Both the position numbers and the translations under genes were made by a program. DNA of 64,000 nucleotides from Clostridium sp. D33t1_170424_F3 (GTDB lineage: Bacteria; Bacillota; Clostridia; Oscillospirales; Acutalibacteraceae), in NCBI RefSeq assembly GCF_015667585.1, contig NZ_JADPEG010000017.1:1-64000 (forward strand). The letters run 5' to 3'. A model generated the notes under the pieces. The model ran no database searches. It was not told where the DNA came from and saw only the letters and a program-made list of their open reading frames with translations. This document shows positions 22,874-30,909 of this stretch, piece by piece. The number at the start of each line of letters is the position of its first letter. Position 1 is the stretch's first letter.

Positions 22874-23401
22874 TTACAAAGATTTGGCGTAAATTTCCGT
22901 ATAGACCGGTCGGCCGTCTATTTGCTCTGATTTCATCAGGTGAATGGTACGAATGATCGCCTGTGTGGACGGGATGGATTCAAAAAAATTTTGAAAGTCG
23001 AACGATTTGTCGACAATGACCTTCCGTCCCAGCGTCAGGTGCGGTTTAAAAGGACGGTCCTCAAAGTTAAAACCGTTTGTGCGGAGCGCGCAGAGCAACT
23101 GTTTGTGCAGAGAAGAAAGAGGGGCGCTTTCCTGTATGCCAGCCCAGTACAGAATGTCGCCCTCCTGTTGGAATTTCCCTGCACCCTGAAGCGTTATGGA
23201 AAACGATGGTTCCTGTATGGCTTCCATTGATTGGACAACGTTTTCAACGCGATCTGTTTCCCCAAGAAAGGCCAGCGTGAGATGCAGATTTTCCCTGCTT
23301 GTAAAATTGCCGGAGCAGGAGGCATCCTTAAGAGATTGGACAGCGGTGCAGAGCGCATCCAGCATGGGAGAATCAAATAAAAGTGCGATAAACAGACGCA
23401 T
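22874..23401 (-). CDS. thpR: RNA 2',3'-cyclic phosphodiesterase (2H family)
   Basis: A 175-residue 2H phosphoesterase with both HxTx motifs, HLTL at 40-43 and HLTL at 121-124. ThpR/LigT opens 2',3'-cyclic phosphates on RNA ends and can ligate tRNA halves in vitro. Length is standard. It follows the radical SAM gene's direction with a 68-base gap and is divergent from the T-box leader. Confidence 0.9.
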   Translation of the reverse strand: MRLFIALLFDSPMLDALCTAVQSLKDASCSGNFTSRENLHLTLAFLGETDRVENVVQSMEAIQEPSFSITLQGAGKFQQEGDILYWAGIQESAPLSSLHKQLLCALRTNGFNFEDRPFKPHLTLGRKVIVDKSFDFQNFFESIPSTQAIIRTIHLMKSEQIDGRPVYTEIYAKSL

Positions 23402-23425
23402 ATTGCTTCCTCCGTAAATTTTTCA

Positions 23426-23454
23426 TTGACAGAATTTGTGTTTTCTGCTATATT
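23426..23454 (+). promoter_or_regulatory. SigA-type promoter of the T-box leader
   Basis: TTGACA (23426-23431) and TATATT (23449-23454) with a 17-base spacer, just upstream of the T-box RNA. Confidence 0.75.
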
Positions 23455-23477
23455 AATAAAAATTACATAGTATACAA

Positions 23478-23775
23478 GCACAGACGAGGAGTAGTACAGG
23501 TCCTGCCGAAGCACAGAGAGAAGATGGTTGGTGGAAATCTTCCTGAGGGGGACGCGGCGCATTTGCCGCAGGACGGCGCCGTCTTTTGGAAGTAGCCTCC
23601 GAGCTTTGGACCGAACGGGTTTTCTCAGTAGGCTTCAACGGTTTCCCCCGTTACAGGGATACGGTATCGGAGTTTTCCTGTACCGGAGAGTGCGGAGAAT
23701 TTCTCTGAATTTAGGTGGTACCACGGATAATACTTGTCCGCCCTAAGCTGATGATCGGCTTAGGGCGGTTTTTTG
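23478..23775 (+). promoter_or_regulatory. T-box leader RNA (transcriptional attenuator)
   Basis: The conserved T-box antiterminator sequence AGGTGGTACCACGG is at 23713-23726. Upstream are the Stem I marks AGTA (near 23492), CAGAGAGA (near 23514) and GGTTGGTGG (near 23527). Downstream an 11-bp stem (23738-23748 with 23758-23768) followed by TTTTTT is the terminator that competes with the antiterminator. It should bind an uncharged tRNA and turn on the aminotransferase at 23925. The specifier codon could not be fixed by eye. Confidence 0.9.
23738..23775 (+). terminator. T-box terminator stem
   Basis: CCGCCCTAAGC pairs with GCTTAGGGCGG across a nine-base loop, followed by six Ts. Confidence 0.9.
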
Positions 23776-23806
23776 TTATGTTATGAAAATCGCACGAGCT
23801 CTGGTT

Positions 23807-23880
23807 GTAACAAAAAATCCTTTTTTACCGGGTCAACCGCAAGTACTTAAAACAGGTAAAACGCAACAGTTTTTTATTTG
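23807..23880 (+). repeat. Dispersed intergenic element, copy A
   Basis: A 74-base stretch starting GTAACAAAAAATC and ending AACAGTTTTTTATTTG, homologous to copies at 27117-27191 (minus) and 45343-45418. It sits between the T-box terminator and the aminotransferase gene. Within it TTTTTACC can pair with GGTAAAA. The nature of the element is unknown. Confidence 0.6.
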
Positions 23881-23924
23881 CCAACCCGCCTTGGAACAGG
23901 GCAGACAATAAAGGAGATGTCAAG

Positions 23925-25118
23925 ATGAACTGGAAACTTGCAAGAAGAATGGATCATTTAAAGGCCTCTGAAATTCGGGAAATTTTAAAGGTGACAGAAG
24001 ACCCGGAAATCATATCGTTTGCGGGTGGATTGCCTGCGCCGGAACTCTTTCCGGTTAAGGAAATCGGCCAGGTGGCGCAGCTCACGCTGGAGCAGTATGG
24101 CGCCCAGGCACTGCAGTATACCACAACAGAGGGTTTCCTGCCGCTGCGTAAATGGATTGCGGAGCGCATGAACCAGCGGCTGCAGACCTGTTTTGGCCCG
24201 GATCATATTTTGATCACCCATGGTTCGCAACAGTCTCTGGACTTGTCCGGAAAGGTTTTTCTGGATGAAGGGGACGTCGTTCTGTGTGAGTGTCCGACCT
24301 ATTTGGCGGCAATCAGCGCGTTCCGGGCTTATGGCTGCACGTTTGTCGAAGTGCCGACCGACGATGAAGGCATGTTGCCGGAGGCTTTGGAACAGATTCT
24401 GTCCGCAACACCCCGCGCAAAACTGATCTACGTCATTCCGGATTTCCAGAATCCTACGGGGAGAACCTGGAGTCTGGAACGAAGAAAAGCGCTCGCCGCC
24501 CTATCGGAAAAATACCAGGTTCCGGTTCTGGAAGACAATCCATATGGAGAGCTGCGGTATGAAGGCGCGTTCCATCCGTCGGTCAAGGCGTTTGATCAGT
24601 CGGGCTCCGTTCTTTGCTGCGGAACCTTCTCTAAAATATTCTGTCCCGGATACCGGATTGGCTGGATTGCCGGGGATCGCGAAATCATTCGGAAATTTGT
24701 GTTGGTCAAGCAGGGGACGGATTTACAGTGTAATACGTTGGCTCAAATGGAGATTTATACCTATTTGCAGCAGTGTGATATCGATGCCCATATCGCCAAA
24801 ATCCAGGCGGTTTATAAACGCCGCCGGGATTTGACCATTCAATTGATGGAAGACTGTTTCCCGGCGAATGTGCGGTTTACACGCCCGCAGGGCGGGTTAT
24901 TCTGCTGGATTGTGCTCCCGGAAGGAACCAGTGCCCGCGAACTGCTGACAAAATGTCTGGCGCAAAAGGTCGCGTTTGTGCCCGGCGATTCGTTCTATCC
25001 CAATACCGGACGGGAGAATACGTTCCGCATCAATTTCTCCAACATGCCGGAAGAACGTATTCAGCAGGGCATTCAAATTTTGGGCCGGGTTCTGCGTCAG
25101 GAGCTTGAACAGGGATAA
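23925..25118 (+). CDS. PLP-dependent aminotransferase (class I/II, LysN/aminoadipate type)
   Basis: A 397-residue fold-type I aminotransferase: SFAGGLPAPELFPVKEI, ALQYTTTEGFLPLRKWIAERM, YVIPDFQNPTGRTWS, EDNPYGELRY, and the PLP lysine Lys237 in CGTFSKIFCPGYRIGW, ending in a NTFRINFS Arg motif. The pattern matches the 2-aminoadipate/aromatic/branched-chain transaminase group related to MocR C-terminal domains but without the DNA-binding part. The T-box leader shows that it is induced by starvation for one amino acid, which argues for a biosynthetic role; which one is open. ATG follows AAGGAGATG. Confidence 0.87.
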   Translation: MNWKLARRMDHLKASEIREILKVTEDPEIISFAGGLPAPELFPVKEIGQVAQLTLEQYGAQALQYTTTEGFLPLRKWIAERMNQRLQTCFGPDHILITHGSQQSLDLSGKVFLDEGDVVLCECPTYLAAISAFRAYGCTFVEVPTDDEGMLPEALEQILSATPRAKLIYVIPDFQNPTGRTWSLERRKALAALSEKYQVPVLEDNPYGELRYEGAFHPSVKAFDQSGSVLCCGTFSKIFCPGYRIGWIAGDREIIRKFVLVKQGTDLQCNTLAQMEIYTYLQQCDIDAHIAKIQAVYKRRRDLTIQLMEDCFPANVRFTRPQGGLFCWIVLPEGTSARELLTKCLAQKVAFVPGDSFYPNTGRENTFRINFSNMPEERIQQGIQILGRVLRQELEQG

Positions 25119-25274
25119 AGTGATGGCAGCATACCCGGTATTTGGCCGGTTGTATTTCATCAGGAGATAACCATTTTCTGCATTGTTTGTGCGCTTCCAT
25201 GTTCTCACGGCTGTTGAAAGAGTTTCTTCCGTTCAAATTGCAGGATTAAGAATAATTAAAATGTATCGCAAAAG

Positions 25275-25312
25275 AAAAGTCAGAGAGCGCAAAATGCGTC
25301 CTCTGACTTTTT
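25275..25312. terminator. Bidirectional terminator between the aminotransferase and uppP
   Basis: AAAAGTCAGAG (25275-25285) pairs with CTCTGACTTTT (25301-25311); a T-run follows on both strands, so it serves both convergent genes. Confidence 0.85.
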
Positions 25313-25321
25313 ACGAATCCC

Positions 25322-26149
25322 TTACCAGGCAAAAATCAGGAAGTATAAAAGTACCAAAGCGCCCAAGCCGATCCGATAGTAGCCAAACGCTTTGAAGTCG
25401 TGCTTTTTGATGTAACCCATCAGGAACTTAATCGCAAGAATAGAGACAATGAAAGCGACAACCATACCGGTAATCAGAACGGCAATTTCCATGCCAGTAT
25501 AGACAAATCCAAATTTCACCATTTTCAGAAGGCTTGCACCGAACATTACGGGAATTGCCAGGAAGAAGGTAAATTCCGCCGCGACGGTGCGGGAGGCGCC
25601 GATCAGGATCGCGCCCAGAATGGTTGCTCCGGAACGGGAGGTACCGGGAATCAGCGATAAAACCTGAAACAGGCCGATCATCAGGGCGGTTTGATACGTC
25701 AAATCCGGAAGGCTTTGAATACGCGGTTTTTTGCTGCGGTTCCGGTTTTCTACGACAATGAACAGAATACCATACAGAATCAACGTCACGGCTACCGTGA
25801 CATAATTGTAAAACAGTTCATCAATTTTGTCGTCAAACAGGATGCCGATGACAGCGGCGGGCAGACAGGCGACAATCACTTTTGCCCAGAGGGACCAGGT
25901 TTCACTCTTTTGCAGCCTGGTCTTTTTGGGAGACAGCGGATTCAGCTTGTGAAAGTACAGGACGACGACCGCTAAGATCGCGCCCAGCTGGATGACCACC
26001 CGGAACATCTCCATAAAGGCAGGGGAGACGTTCATTTTAATAAATTCCTCTGCCAGAATCATGTGCCCGGTGCTGCTGATGGGCAGCCATTCGGTAATTC
26101 CCTCAATGATACCCAAAAGAGCGGCTTTTAGAATTTCCAATAAATCCAT
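25322..26149 (-). CDS. uppP: Undecaprenyl-diphosphatase UppP (BacA)
   Basis: A 275-residue membrane phosphatase that recycles undecaprenyl pyrophosphate to the monophosphate carrier for wall synthesis; higher dosage gives bacitracin tolerance. The motifs are complete: [17 protein letters not shown] near residues 15-31 and [16 protein letters not shown] near 166-182, with about eight hydrophobic segments. ATG at 26149 follows AGGAGG by six bases. It stands alone, convergent with the aminotransferase. Confidence 0.95.
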   Translation of the reverse strand: MDLLEILKAALLGIIEGITEWLPISSTGHMILAEEFIKMNVSPAFMEMFRVVIQLGAILAVVVLYFHKLNPLSPKKTRLQKSETWSLWAKVIVACLPAAVIGILFDDKIDELFYNYVTVAVTLILYGILFIVVENRNRSKKPRIQSLPDLTYQTALMIGLFQVLSLIPGTSRSGATILGAILIGASRTVAAEFTFFLAIPVMFGASLLKMVKFGFVYTGMEIAVLITGMVVAFIVSILAIKFLMGYIKKHDFKAFGYYRIGLGALVLLYFLIFAW

Positions 26150-26267
26150 TTTGTTTCCTCCTGAATTGTGATGTACAACAGCGAAACTGCTGTTTATGGC
26201 GCGGCACGAAACTATAGAAAAATATGCGGCGATTTTACACAACATGCGGCCTTTTCGCAAACGGGAG

Positions 26268-27017
26268 CTATGACAATGGGAAAAAGAATTGCATGGCACG
26301 GTGAACTGCCTGATTCCAGAAATACCATTCATGGCTGCCGCCAAATTCCTCATATTGGTAAGCAAACCCCTGGGTTTGCATCGCTTTCGAAAAACGACGG
26401 TTCATATCCAACAAGAAATCCTGTGTGCCGCAGGCCGCGTAAAATTTTGCCTGTGGAGACTGTTGGGCCGCCTTGCCTATCATTTGAAACAGGTCGTGCT
26501 GGGCGATATCTTCGTAATTCACGCCAAACAGGCCTTGCAGTTCCGCGTTGTTTTGCCCGGCCACTTCCACCAGCTTGTATATATCACAGCATCCGGAGAA
26601 GGAGCCGCAGAAGCCGAAGACATCCGGCCGCAGTAAACCACATTCCAGAGCACCGTAACCGCCCATAGAGAGGCCAAATACGCCGGTTTCTTCCCGGGAC
26701 GGGGATAACCGCAGAAGATTGCGGGTTAGTTCGGGCAATTCTTTGGAAAGATACGTAAAATACTGCTGGCCATATTTCATGTTGATGTAAAAACTGCGCG
26801 CGCCGTCGGGAAGAATGAAGACTGTCTGGTACTGCTCTGCGAGAAGGGAGAGCTGTGCGTTGTAAGCCCAGCTGCTGTTGTTGTCCGTCAGGCCATGCAG
26901 TACATAGACGGTGCGGTAGGGCCGGTCGGTCAGAAGCTTTTTTCGTGGGGAAATAATAGTGACGGACGTGTCCATTCCCAGTATGTGCGAGTAAAAGTTT
27001 CCGGTCAATGTTGCCAA
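26268..27017 (-). CDS. Esterase D-like alpha/beta hydrolase
   Basis: A 249-residue esterase of the putative-esterase (EstD/S-formylglutathione hydrolase-like) group. The oxyanion HG is in YVLHGLTDN, the nucleophile is Ser117 in GLSMGG, Asp200 sits in ACGTQDF and His229 in GGSHEWYFW, giving a full triad. There is no signal peptide, so it is cytoplasmic. Substrate unknown; carbohydrate acyl esters are common for the group. TTG at 27017 follows GGAGGCG by five bases. The upstream AraC regulator may control it. Confidence 0.85.
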   Translation of the reverse strand: MATLTGNFYSHILGMDTSVTIISPRKKLLTDRPYRTVYVLHGLTDNNSSWAYNAQLSLLAEQYQTVFILPDGARSFYINMKYGQQYFTYLSKELPELTRNLLRLSPSREETGVFGLSMGGYGALECGLLRPDVFGFCGSFSGCCDIYKLVEVAGQNNAELQGLFGVNYEDIAQHDLFQMIGKAAQQSPQAKFYAACGTQDFLLDMNRRFSKAMQTQGFAYQYEEFGGSHEWYFWNQAVHRAMQFFFPLS

Positions 27018-27116
27018 ATAAACGCCTCCTTGCGATGTGAGACAGTGTAAACAGGTGTGTTGTGTGAGGACACCTGACCCCTATTATACTATGGACAAGT
27101 CAAAAAATGAATAAAC

Positions 27117-27191
27117 AAAATAAAAAATAGCTGCGTTTTACGGTTTCTGAGTGCTTTGCCATTCAACCGGCAGAAAAGGATTTTTTGTTAC
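27117..27191 (-). repeat. Dispersed intergenic element, copy C
   Basis: On the minus strand this 75-base stretch starts GTAACAAAAAATCC and ends GCTATTTTTTATTTT, matching copies A and B over the whole length. It lies downstream of the AraC gene terminator and upstream of the esterase promoter region, in the same direction as the esterase gene. TTTCTG can pair with CAGAAA inside it. Confidence 0.6.
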
Positions 27192-27270
27192 GAACAGAGG
27201 TCAAAAATCCCTTTCAGTTTCAATAAACAGGACCAGTAAAATGGGACATACCCCTATATAGGAAAATATG

Positions 27271-27310
27271 AACAGGACCAGTTGTGTCGACAGCACAAAC
27301 TGGTCCTGTT
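27271..27310. terminator. Terminator of the AraC-family gene
   Basis: AACAGGACCAGT-TGTG pairs with CACA-AACTGGTCCTGTT with one bulge. The flanks are A/T-rich on both sides. It lies 26 bases past the minus-strand stop codon. Confidence 0.75.
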
Positions 27311-27335
27311 TAAAAACTGAGAGGAAGTTATACGT

Positions 27336-28274
27336 TTATGATGCGGAGACGTGCGGCGTCGGATCCAATTCCTCGGAAGGTGAAAGGTTTTCCGCACGGA
27401 TCTTGACGGAAGAGGCGTATTCGGTAGGCGTCATCCCCGTGACCGCCTTAAAACGCCGCGAGAAATAGTGGATGGTGGAGAACCCCAGGTTATGCGCAAT
27501 TTCTGTAAAATTGTGCCTTCCTTCCCGGATCTGCTGCTTGGCAGCTTCAATCTTCAGTCCGCAGAAATATTCCATCACACCGCCGCCGGTTTTGGCACGG
27601 AACATTTTTTGCAGATTGGAGCGTCCAATCAGATTATCCTGACAAACGTCGTCCAGCGTGAGGCTCCGGTTGACGTTGTTTTCCAGGTAAGTAATAATCT
27701 TGGTCAATATGTCCTGATTGGCTTTTTCCCGGATAGAAGAGGTGATCTTTACATTGGCGTTAATAATATTGCCTTTGCGGATCAGAGCGATCAACATCTG
27801 TTCCAGACTGATTTTGATCAGCTGTTCCGCTCCGAACGGGACGTTTTCCCGGCGTTCCAGACGGTTGATGTAGGGATCGTTCAAGGGGCTTGCGTAGGTG
27901 TTCCGCGCTTCCCGGATCACGCTGGCCAGCAACATGCTCTCCGCATCGCTGACGCGCAAAATCTTCTGCTCAAAAAAACGCATGGCAGGGGAATGGCATG
28001 AAAAATCGATGACAATAAGATTGGGCGCGCTGGTCCCGTTTGCCCACAGACTGTGAAATTCCATCGGCCTGTGAAAGATAATGTCCCCTTTTTTGAGAAG
28101 GTAGGTGGAAGGTCCCGCGGTTACTTCCACTTCCCCTTTATCCACATAGAGCAATTCCCAAAAATCGTGCACTTCTCCCGCGAAGAAGAAATCGCGCGTG
28201 TATTCAAAATAATGGATCGATACAAACTCATCAATGACAAGTTCCTGCGTAATCTTTGTATTGAGATACTCCAT
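27336..28274 (-). CDS. AraC-family transcriptional regulator
   Basis: A 312-residue regulator. The N-terminal half is a cupin-like sensor domain (VHDFWELLYVDKGEVEVTAG...YLLKKGDIIFHRPMEFHSL), and the C-terminal 100 residues carry the double helix-turn-helix (LTLDDVCQDNLIGRSNLQKMFRAKTGGGVMEYFCGLKIEAAKQQIREG, then FTEIAHNLGFSTIHYFSRRFKAVTGMTPTEYASS). The ligand is probably a sugar or related small molecule. It may control the esterase next to it. ATG at 28274 is chosen; GTG at 28283 with AGGGA upstream is possible. Confidence 0.88.
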   Translation of the reverse strand: MEYLNTKITQELVIDEFVSIHYFEYTRDFFFAGEVHDFWELLYVDKGEVEVTAGPSTYLLKKGDIIFHRPMEFHSLWANGTSAPNLIVIDFSCHSPAMRFFEQKILRVSDAESMLLASVIREARNTYASPLNDPYINRLERRENVPFGAEQLIKISLEQMLIALIRKGNIINANVKITSSIREKANQDILTKIITYLENNVNRSLTLDDVCQDNLIGRSNLQKMFRAKTGGGVMEYFCGLKIEAAKQQIREGRHNFTEIAHNLGFSTIHYFSRRFKAVTGMTPTEYASSVKIRAENLSPSEELDPTPHVSAS

Positions 28275-28477
28275 GGCAATCACCGATTCCCTACTGTTCA
28301 AGATTTAGTATTAAAAAATGGGATTAGGTGCACAGTTGTATAAATATGTTTATATTTTAGACTAAAAATAAAATGAAATCAAGTGCTTATTATAGAAAAC
28401 AACAGGATATTGTGGGGGATCGTGCAAGTTAATACATTCATTGGATGACTGATAAAGACAGACGGACGGAAAAACGG

Positions 28478-28506
28478 TTCCATTTTCCAACATTTTGTAT
28501 TATGAT
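28478..28506 (+). promoter_or_regulatory. Weak promoter candidate for the flavin-type protein gene
   Basis: TTCCAT (28478-28483) and TATGAT (28501-28506), 17 bases apart, 40 bases before the start codon. Confidence 0.35.
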
Positions 28507-28546
28507 AGAAAATATTACAGGAAAATAAGAAAAGAGGAATTTTAAT

Positions 28547-29011
28547 ATGACGCCTGAAGAAAAGGAAAATGAGCGATATCAACTGGCGCTTTCTGTTCTG
28601 GAGCAATGTGAATACGCCGTTTTAGCCACTGTGGATTCAGAAGGGAACCCGTATTGTATCCCCATTTCTCCGGCCTGCCTGAATGGCGCGGTCTATTTTC
28701 ACTGCGGCCTGAGGGGGCAAAAGCTGGAGTATATACGAAACCGTCCACAGGTCTGCTTGACAGGGGCCGCGCATGTGCGCCAGGTGCAGGACAAATATAC
28801 CATGGACTTTGACTCCTTTGTTCTGCATGGAACGGCGGAGATGATCGAAGATAGGGAAGAAAAGATTGCCGCGCTCCGTGCAATATCGGAGCGTTATGCG
28901 CCGGACCGTCTGGATTTGTTTGAAACCATCATGGCACGTTCTCTGGACAAAACCGGCATCTGTAAAATTACACCGGTTAAACTGACCGGAAGGCGTAAAA
29001 GAGCGAAGTAA
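28547..29011 (+). CDS. Pyridoxamine 5'-phosphate oxidase-family (NimA-like) flavoprotein
   Basis: A 154-residue split-barrel protein of the PNPOx-like/NimA group: CEYAVLATVDSEGNPYCIPISPACLNGAVYFHCGLRGQKLEYIRNRPQVCLTG, with the conserved Asp-Ser/Gly strand and the FHC..GxK flavin-phosphate loop. Members bind FMN or heme and may reduce nitro groups or detoxify oxidants. ATG follows AGAGGAA. Monocistronic, divergent from the AraC gene. Confidence 0.85.
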   Translation: MTPEEKENERYQLALSVLEQCEYAVLATVDSEGNPYCIPISPACLNGAVYFHCGLRGQKLEYIRNRPQVCLTGAAHVRQVQDKYTMDFDSFVLHGTAEMIEDREEKIAALRAISERYAPDRLDLFETIMARSLDKTGICKITPVKLTGRRKRAK

Positions 29012-29026
29012 ATGTGAAGAGATAAA

Positions 29027-29064
29027 GACCCTTACCCCAATAAAAGTGGGGTAAGGGTCCTTTT
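29027..29064. terminator. Bidirectional terminator between the flavoprotein and suf genes
   Basis: GACCCTTACCCCA (29027-29039) pairs with TGGGGTAAGGGTC (29047-29059), followed by CTTTTAC on the plus strand and TTTATC on the minus strand. Confidence 0.85.
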
Positions 29065-29072
29065 ACATTTTG

Positions 29073-29990
29073 TTATTCCAGGAATCCTTCTACAATGCGG
29101 TTTTCCGCTTCTTTTTCCGTTAAGCCAAGCGTCATCAGCTTGACGAGCTGTTCACCGGCAATTTTGCCGATGGCCGCTTCATGGATCAGAGCCGCATCCA
29201 CGCAATTTGCGCTGATCTCCGGGATGGCGCTGACTGATCCGTCACCCATGATGATGGCGTCACATTCGGAGTGGCCCGCGCATTTTGCGTTGCCGTTGAC
29301 CTTGGAAAGAAAAAGCTGTTTGGAGGAGTCTTTGGCGACAGAGCGCGAAATCAGATGCGCGCTGGAATCTGTGCCGTTTAAATCCACCTCAAAGCTGGTT
29401 TCTGCATACTGGCTGCCGTGCGTCATGATTTTTTCCTTAATAACCAGCTTCGCGCCGTCCTGCAATACCGCTTTGGAGAAGCGCTTGGTAGAATCTACCC
29501 CCTCGATCTGGGTGGTTTCCATCTCCATGTAGCTGTTTTCATCGGCCTCGATGTATGTCTGCGGGTTGATAATACGCTGTCCGTCTCCTTCACCGATGCC
29601 GATGTGCTTTTCCAAATAGAGGACACGGGCGCCCTTTTCCAGGAAGAAACGGTGGATGCCGTCGTGTTCAGCGGTGCCGCAGCCGTCGGAATGGACGCCG
29701 CAGCCTGCGACAATCGTCACGTCTGCATTTTTCCCAATATAGAAATCGTTGTAAACCAGATCTGTTACATCGCTGTGTGTGACCAGCGCCGGAATATAAA
29801 TTTTTTCATTCTTTGTATTTTTCTTTACAATAATGTCAATGCCGGGTTGATCGGTTTTGGATTCAATCCGGACGTTTTCCGTTGACTGGCGTCCGGCACA
29901 ACCGCTGTTTTCACGAATATTAAACGCGCCCTGCGGTTCGCCTTTCCAGTCGGCGACCAGCTCCAAAAGTTTTTTTGCAATGCGGTCCAT
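29073..29990 (-). CDS. SufB/SufD-family Fe-S scaffold protein
   Basis: A 305-residue SufB/D-family protein, shorter than SufB or SufD of Bacillus (430-470). The beta-helix core is clear: HLISRSVAKDSSKQLFLSKVNGNAKCAGHSECDAIIMGDGSVSAIPEISANCVDAALIHEAAIGKI, with the conserved Cys/His (HSEC, LIHEAAIG) that bind cluster or help activity. With SufC it forms a two-gene unit like the minimal SUF-type (SmsCB) systems of anaerobes. ATG at 29990 lies three bases past the sufC stop and has GGAGG upstream. Confidence 0.88.
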   Translation of the reverse strand: MDRIAKKLLELVADWKGEPQGAFNIRENSGCAGRQSTENVRIESKTDQPGIDIIVKKNTKNEKIYIPALVTHSDVTDLVYNDFYIGKNADVTIVAGCGVHSDGCGTAEHDGIHRFFLEKGARVLYLEKHIGIGEGDGQRIINPQTYIEADENSYMEMETTQIEGVDSTKRFSKAVLQDGAKLVIKEKIMTHGSQYAETSFEVDLNGTDSSAHLISRSVAKDSSKQLFLSKVNGNAKCAGHSECDAIIMGDGSVSAIPEISANCVDAALIHEAAIGKIAGEQLVKLMTLGLTEKEAENRIVEGFLE

Positions 29991-29992
29991 TG

Positions 29993-30715
29993 TCAACCCA
30001 CCTCCTTCGGGCAGAAACGGCAGGTATCCGTGCCGCCGAGCAGCTTTGGCAGAACCTCTTCACGCGGGCCCTGTGTCAGAACTTTTCCGTCGGAAAGCAC
30101 GACGATTTCATCGGCAATTTCCATAATGCGTTCCTGGTGCGAGATGATGATAATGGACGATCCCTGAATCCCGTTGTGCAGTTTGCGAAATACCTCAATC
30201 AGGTTCTGGAAGCTCCAGAGGTCGATTCCCGCCTCCGGCTCATCGAAAATGGAAAGCTGTGTACCGCGCGCCATGACCATGGCGATCTCGATGCGCTTGA
30301 TTTCGCCGCCGGACAGGCTCGCGTTGACCTCACGGTCGACATAATCGCGCGCGCAGAGACCGACCTCGGACAGGTATTCGCAGACCCCGGCGGTGGTCAG
30401 TTTCCTTCCTGCCGCCAGAGTGATCAGGTCGCGCACCTTGATGCCCTTGAAACGGACCGGCTGCTGGAACGCATAGCTGATTCCAAGGCGGGCGCGGTCG
30501 GTGATACCGCTCTGTGTGATGTCCTGTCCGTTAAAGTAAATCTGGCCGGACGTGGGGGAAAGGATACCCGCCGCCACCTTGGCAAGGGTGGATTTACCGC
30601 CGCCGTTCGGCCCGGTGATGACGACAAATTTGCCGTCGCCAACGGTCAGGGAGACATCGTTTAAAATATCTTTACTGTTCTCTACATGCAGAGAAATATT
30701 TTTAAGCTCTAGCAT
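29993..30715 (-). CDS. sufC: Fe-S cluster assembly ATPase SufC
   Basis: A 240-residue ABC ATPase: Walker A GPNGGGKSTL near 36, Q-loop, signature SLSGGEIKRIEIAMV, Walker B LSIFDEPEAGIDLWS, all typical for SufC. It drives conformational change of the SufB/D scaffold, which is encoded next. No sufS, sufU or sufE gene is adjacent, so cysteine desulfurase must come from elsewhere or sulfide is used directly. ATG at 30715 follows GGAGG. Confidence 0.93.
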   Translation of the reverse strand: MLELKNISLHVENSKDILNDVSLTVGDGKFVVITGPNGGGKSTLAKVAAGILSPTSGQIYFNGQDITQSGITDRARLGISYAFQQPVRFKGIKVRDLITLAAGRKLTTAGVCEYLSEVGLCARDYVDREVNASLSGGEIKRIEIAMVMARGTQLSIFDEPEAGIDLWSFQNLIEVFRKLHNGIQGSSIIIISHQERIMEIADEIVVLSDGKVLTQGPREEVLPKLLGGTDTCRFCPKEVG

Positions 30716-30791
30716 TGTAACCTCCTCAAAGCCTGCAAACAGAGGCTTTGTATGCTATTCATTCAATGACGTTTTGTGGTTCGCTGAGGTT

Positions 30792-30819
30792 ATTATACCA
30801 TGATCTGCCATAAAAGCAA
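30792..30819 (-). promoter_or_regulatory. SigA-type promoter of the suf unit
   Basis: On the minus strand TTGCTT (30814-30819) and TATAAT (30792-30797) are 16 bases apart, about 75 bases before sufC. Confidence 0.65.
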
Positions 30820-30833
30820 CGCGCTGCCATTTA

Positions 30834-30856
30834 AAATATACAAATTTGGTATATTT
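30834..30856. promoter_or_regulatory. Candidate operator upstream of the suf promoter
   Basis: AAATATAC (30834-30841) and GTATATTT (30849-30856) form a perfect inverted repeat around AAATTTG, 15 bases above the -35 box. The ATAC...GTAT frame recalls IscR-type boxes, but the regulator is unknown. Confidence 0.45.
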
Positions 30857-30909
30857 AATAGGAAGCCGAATGAAACTGCCGAAAAGTATGTGCGAAAGGT
30901 AAATCCTCT

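Larger units (their letters stand above)
27018..27335. other. Esterase-AraC intergenic region
   Basis: A 318-base gap with no gene. From the esterase side it holds a 7-bp hairpin in the leader (CAGGTGT 27052-27058, ACACCTG 27070-27076), a minus-strand TATAAT (27083-27088) with a poor -35, element copy C (27117-27191), and a 12-base direct repeat AACAGGACCAGT at 27226-27237 and 27271-27282, the second being one arm of the AraC terminator. Confidence 0.5.

Noticed and set aside
23600-23640. Reading a specifier codon (GGG, ACG or CGG) for the T-box
   Set aside because: Stem I could not be folded with confidence by eye, so no amino acid is assigned.
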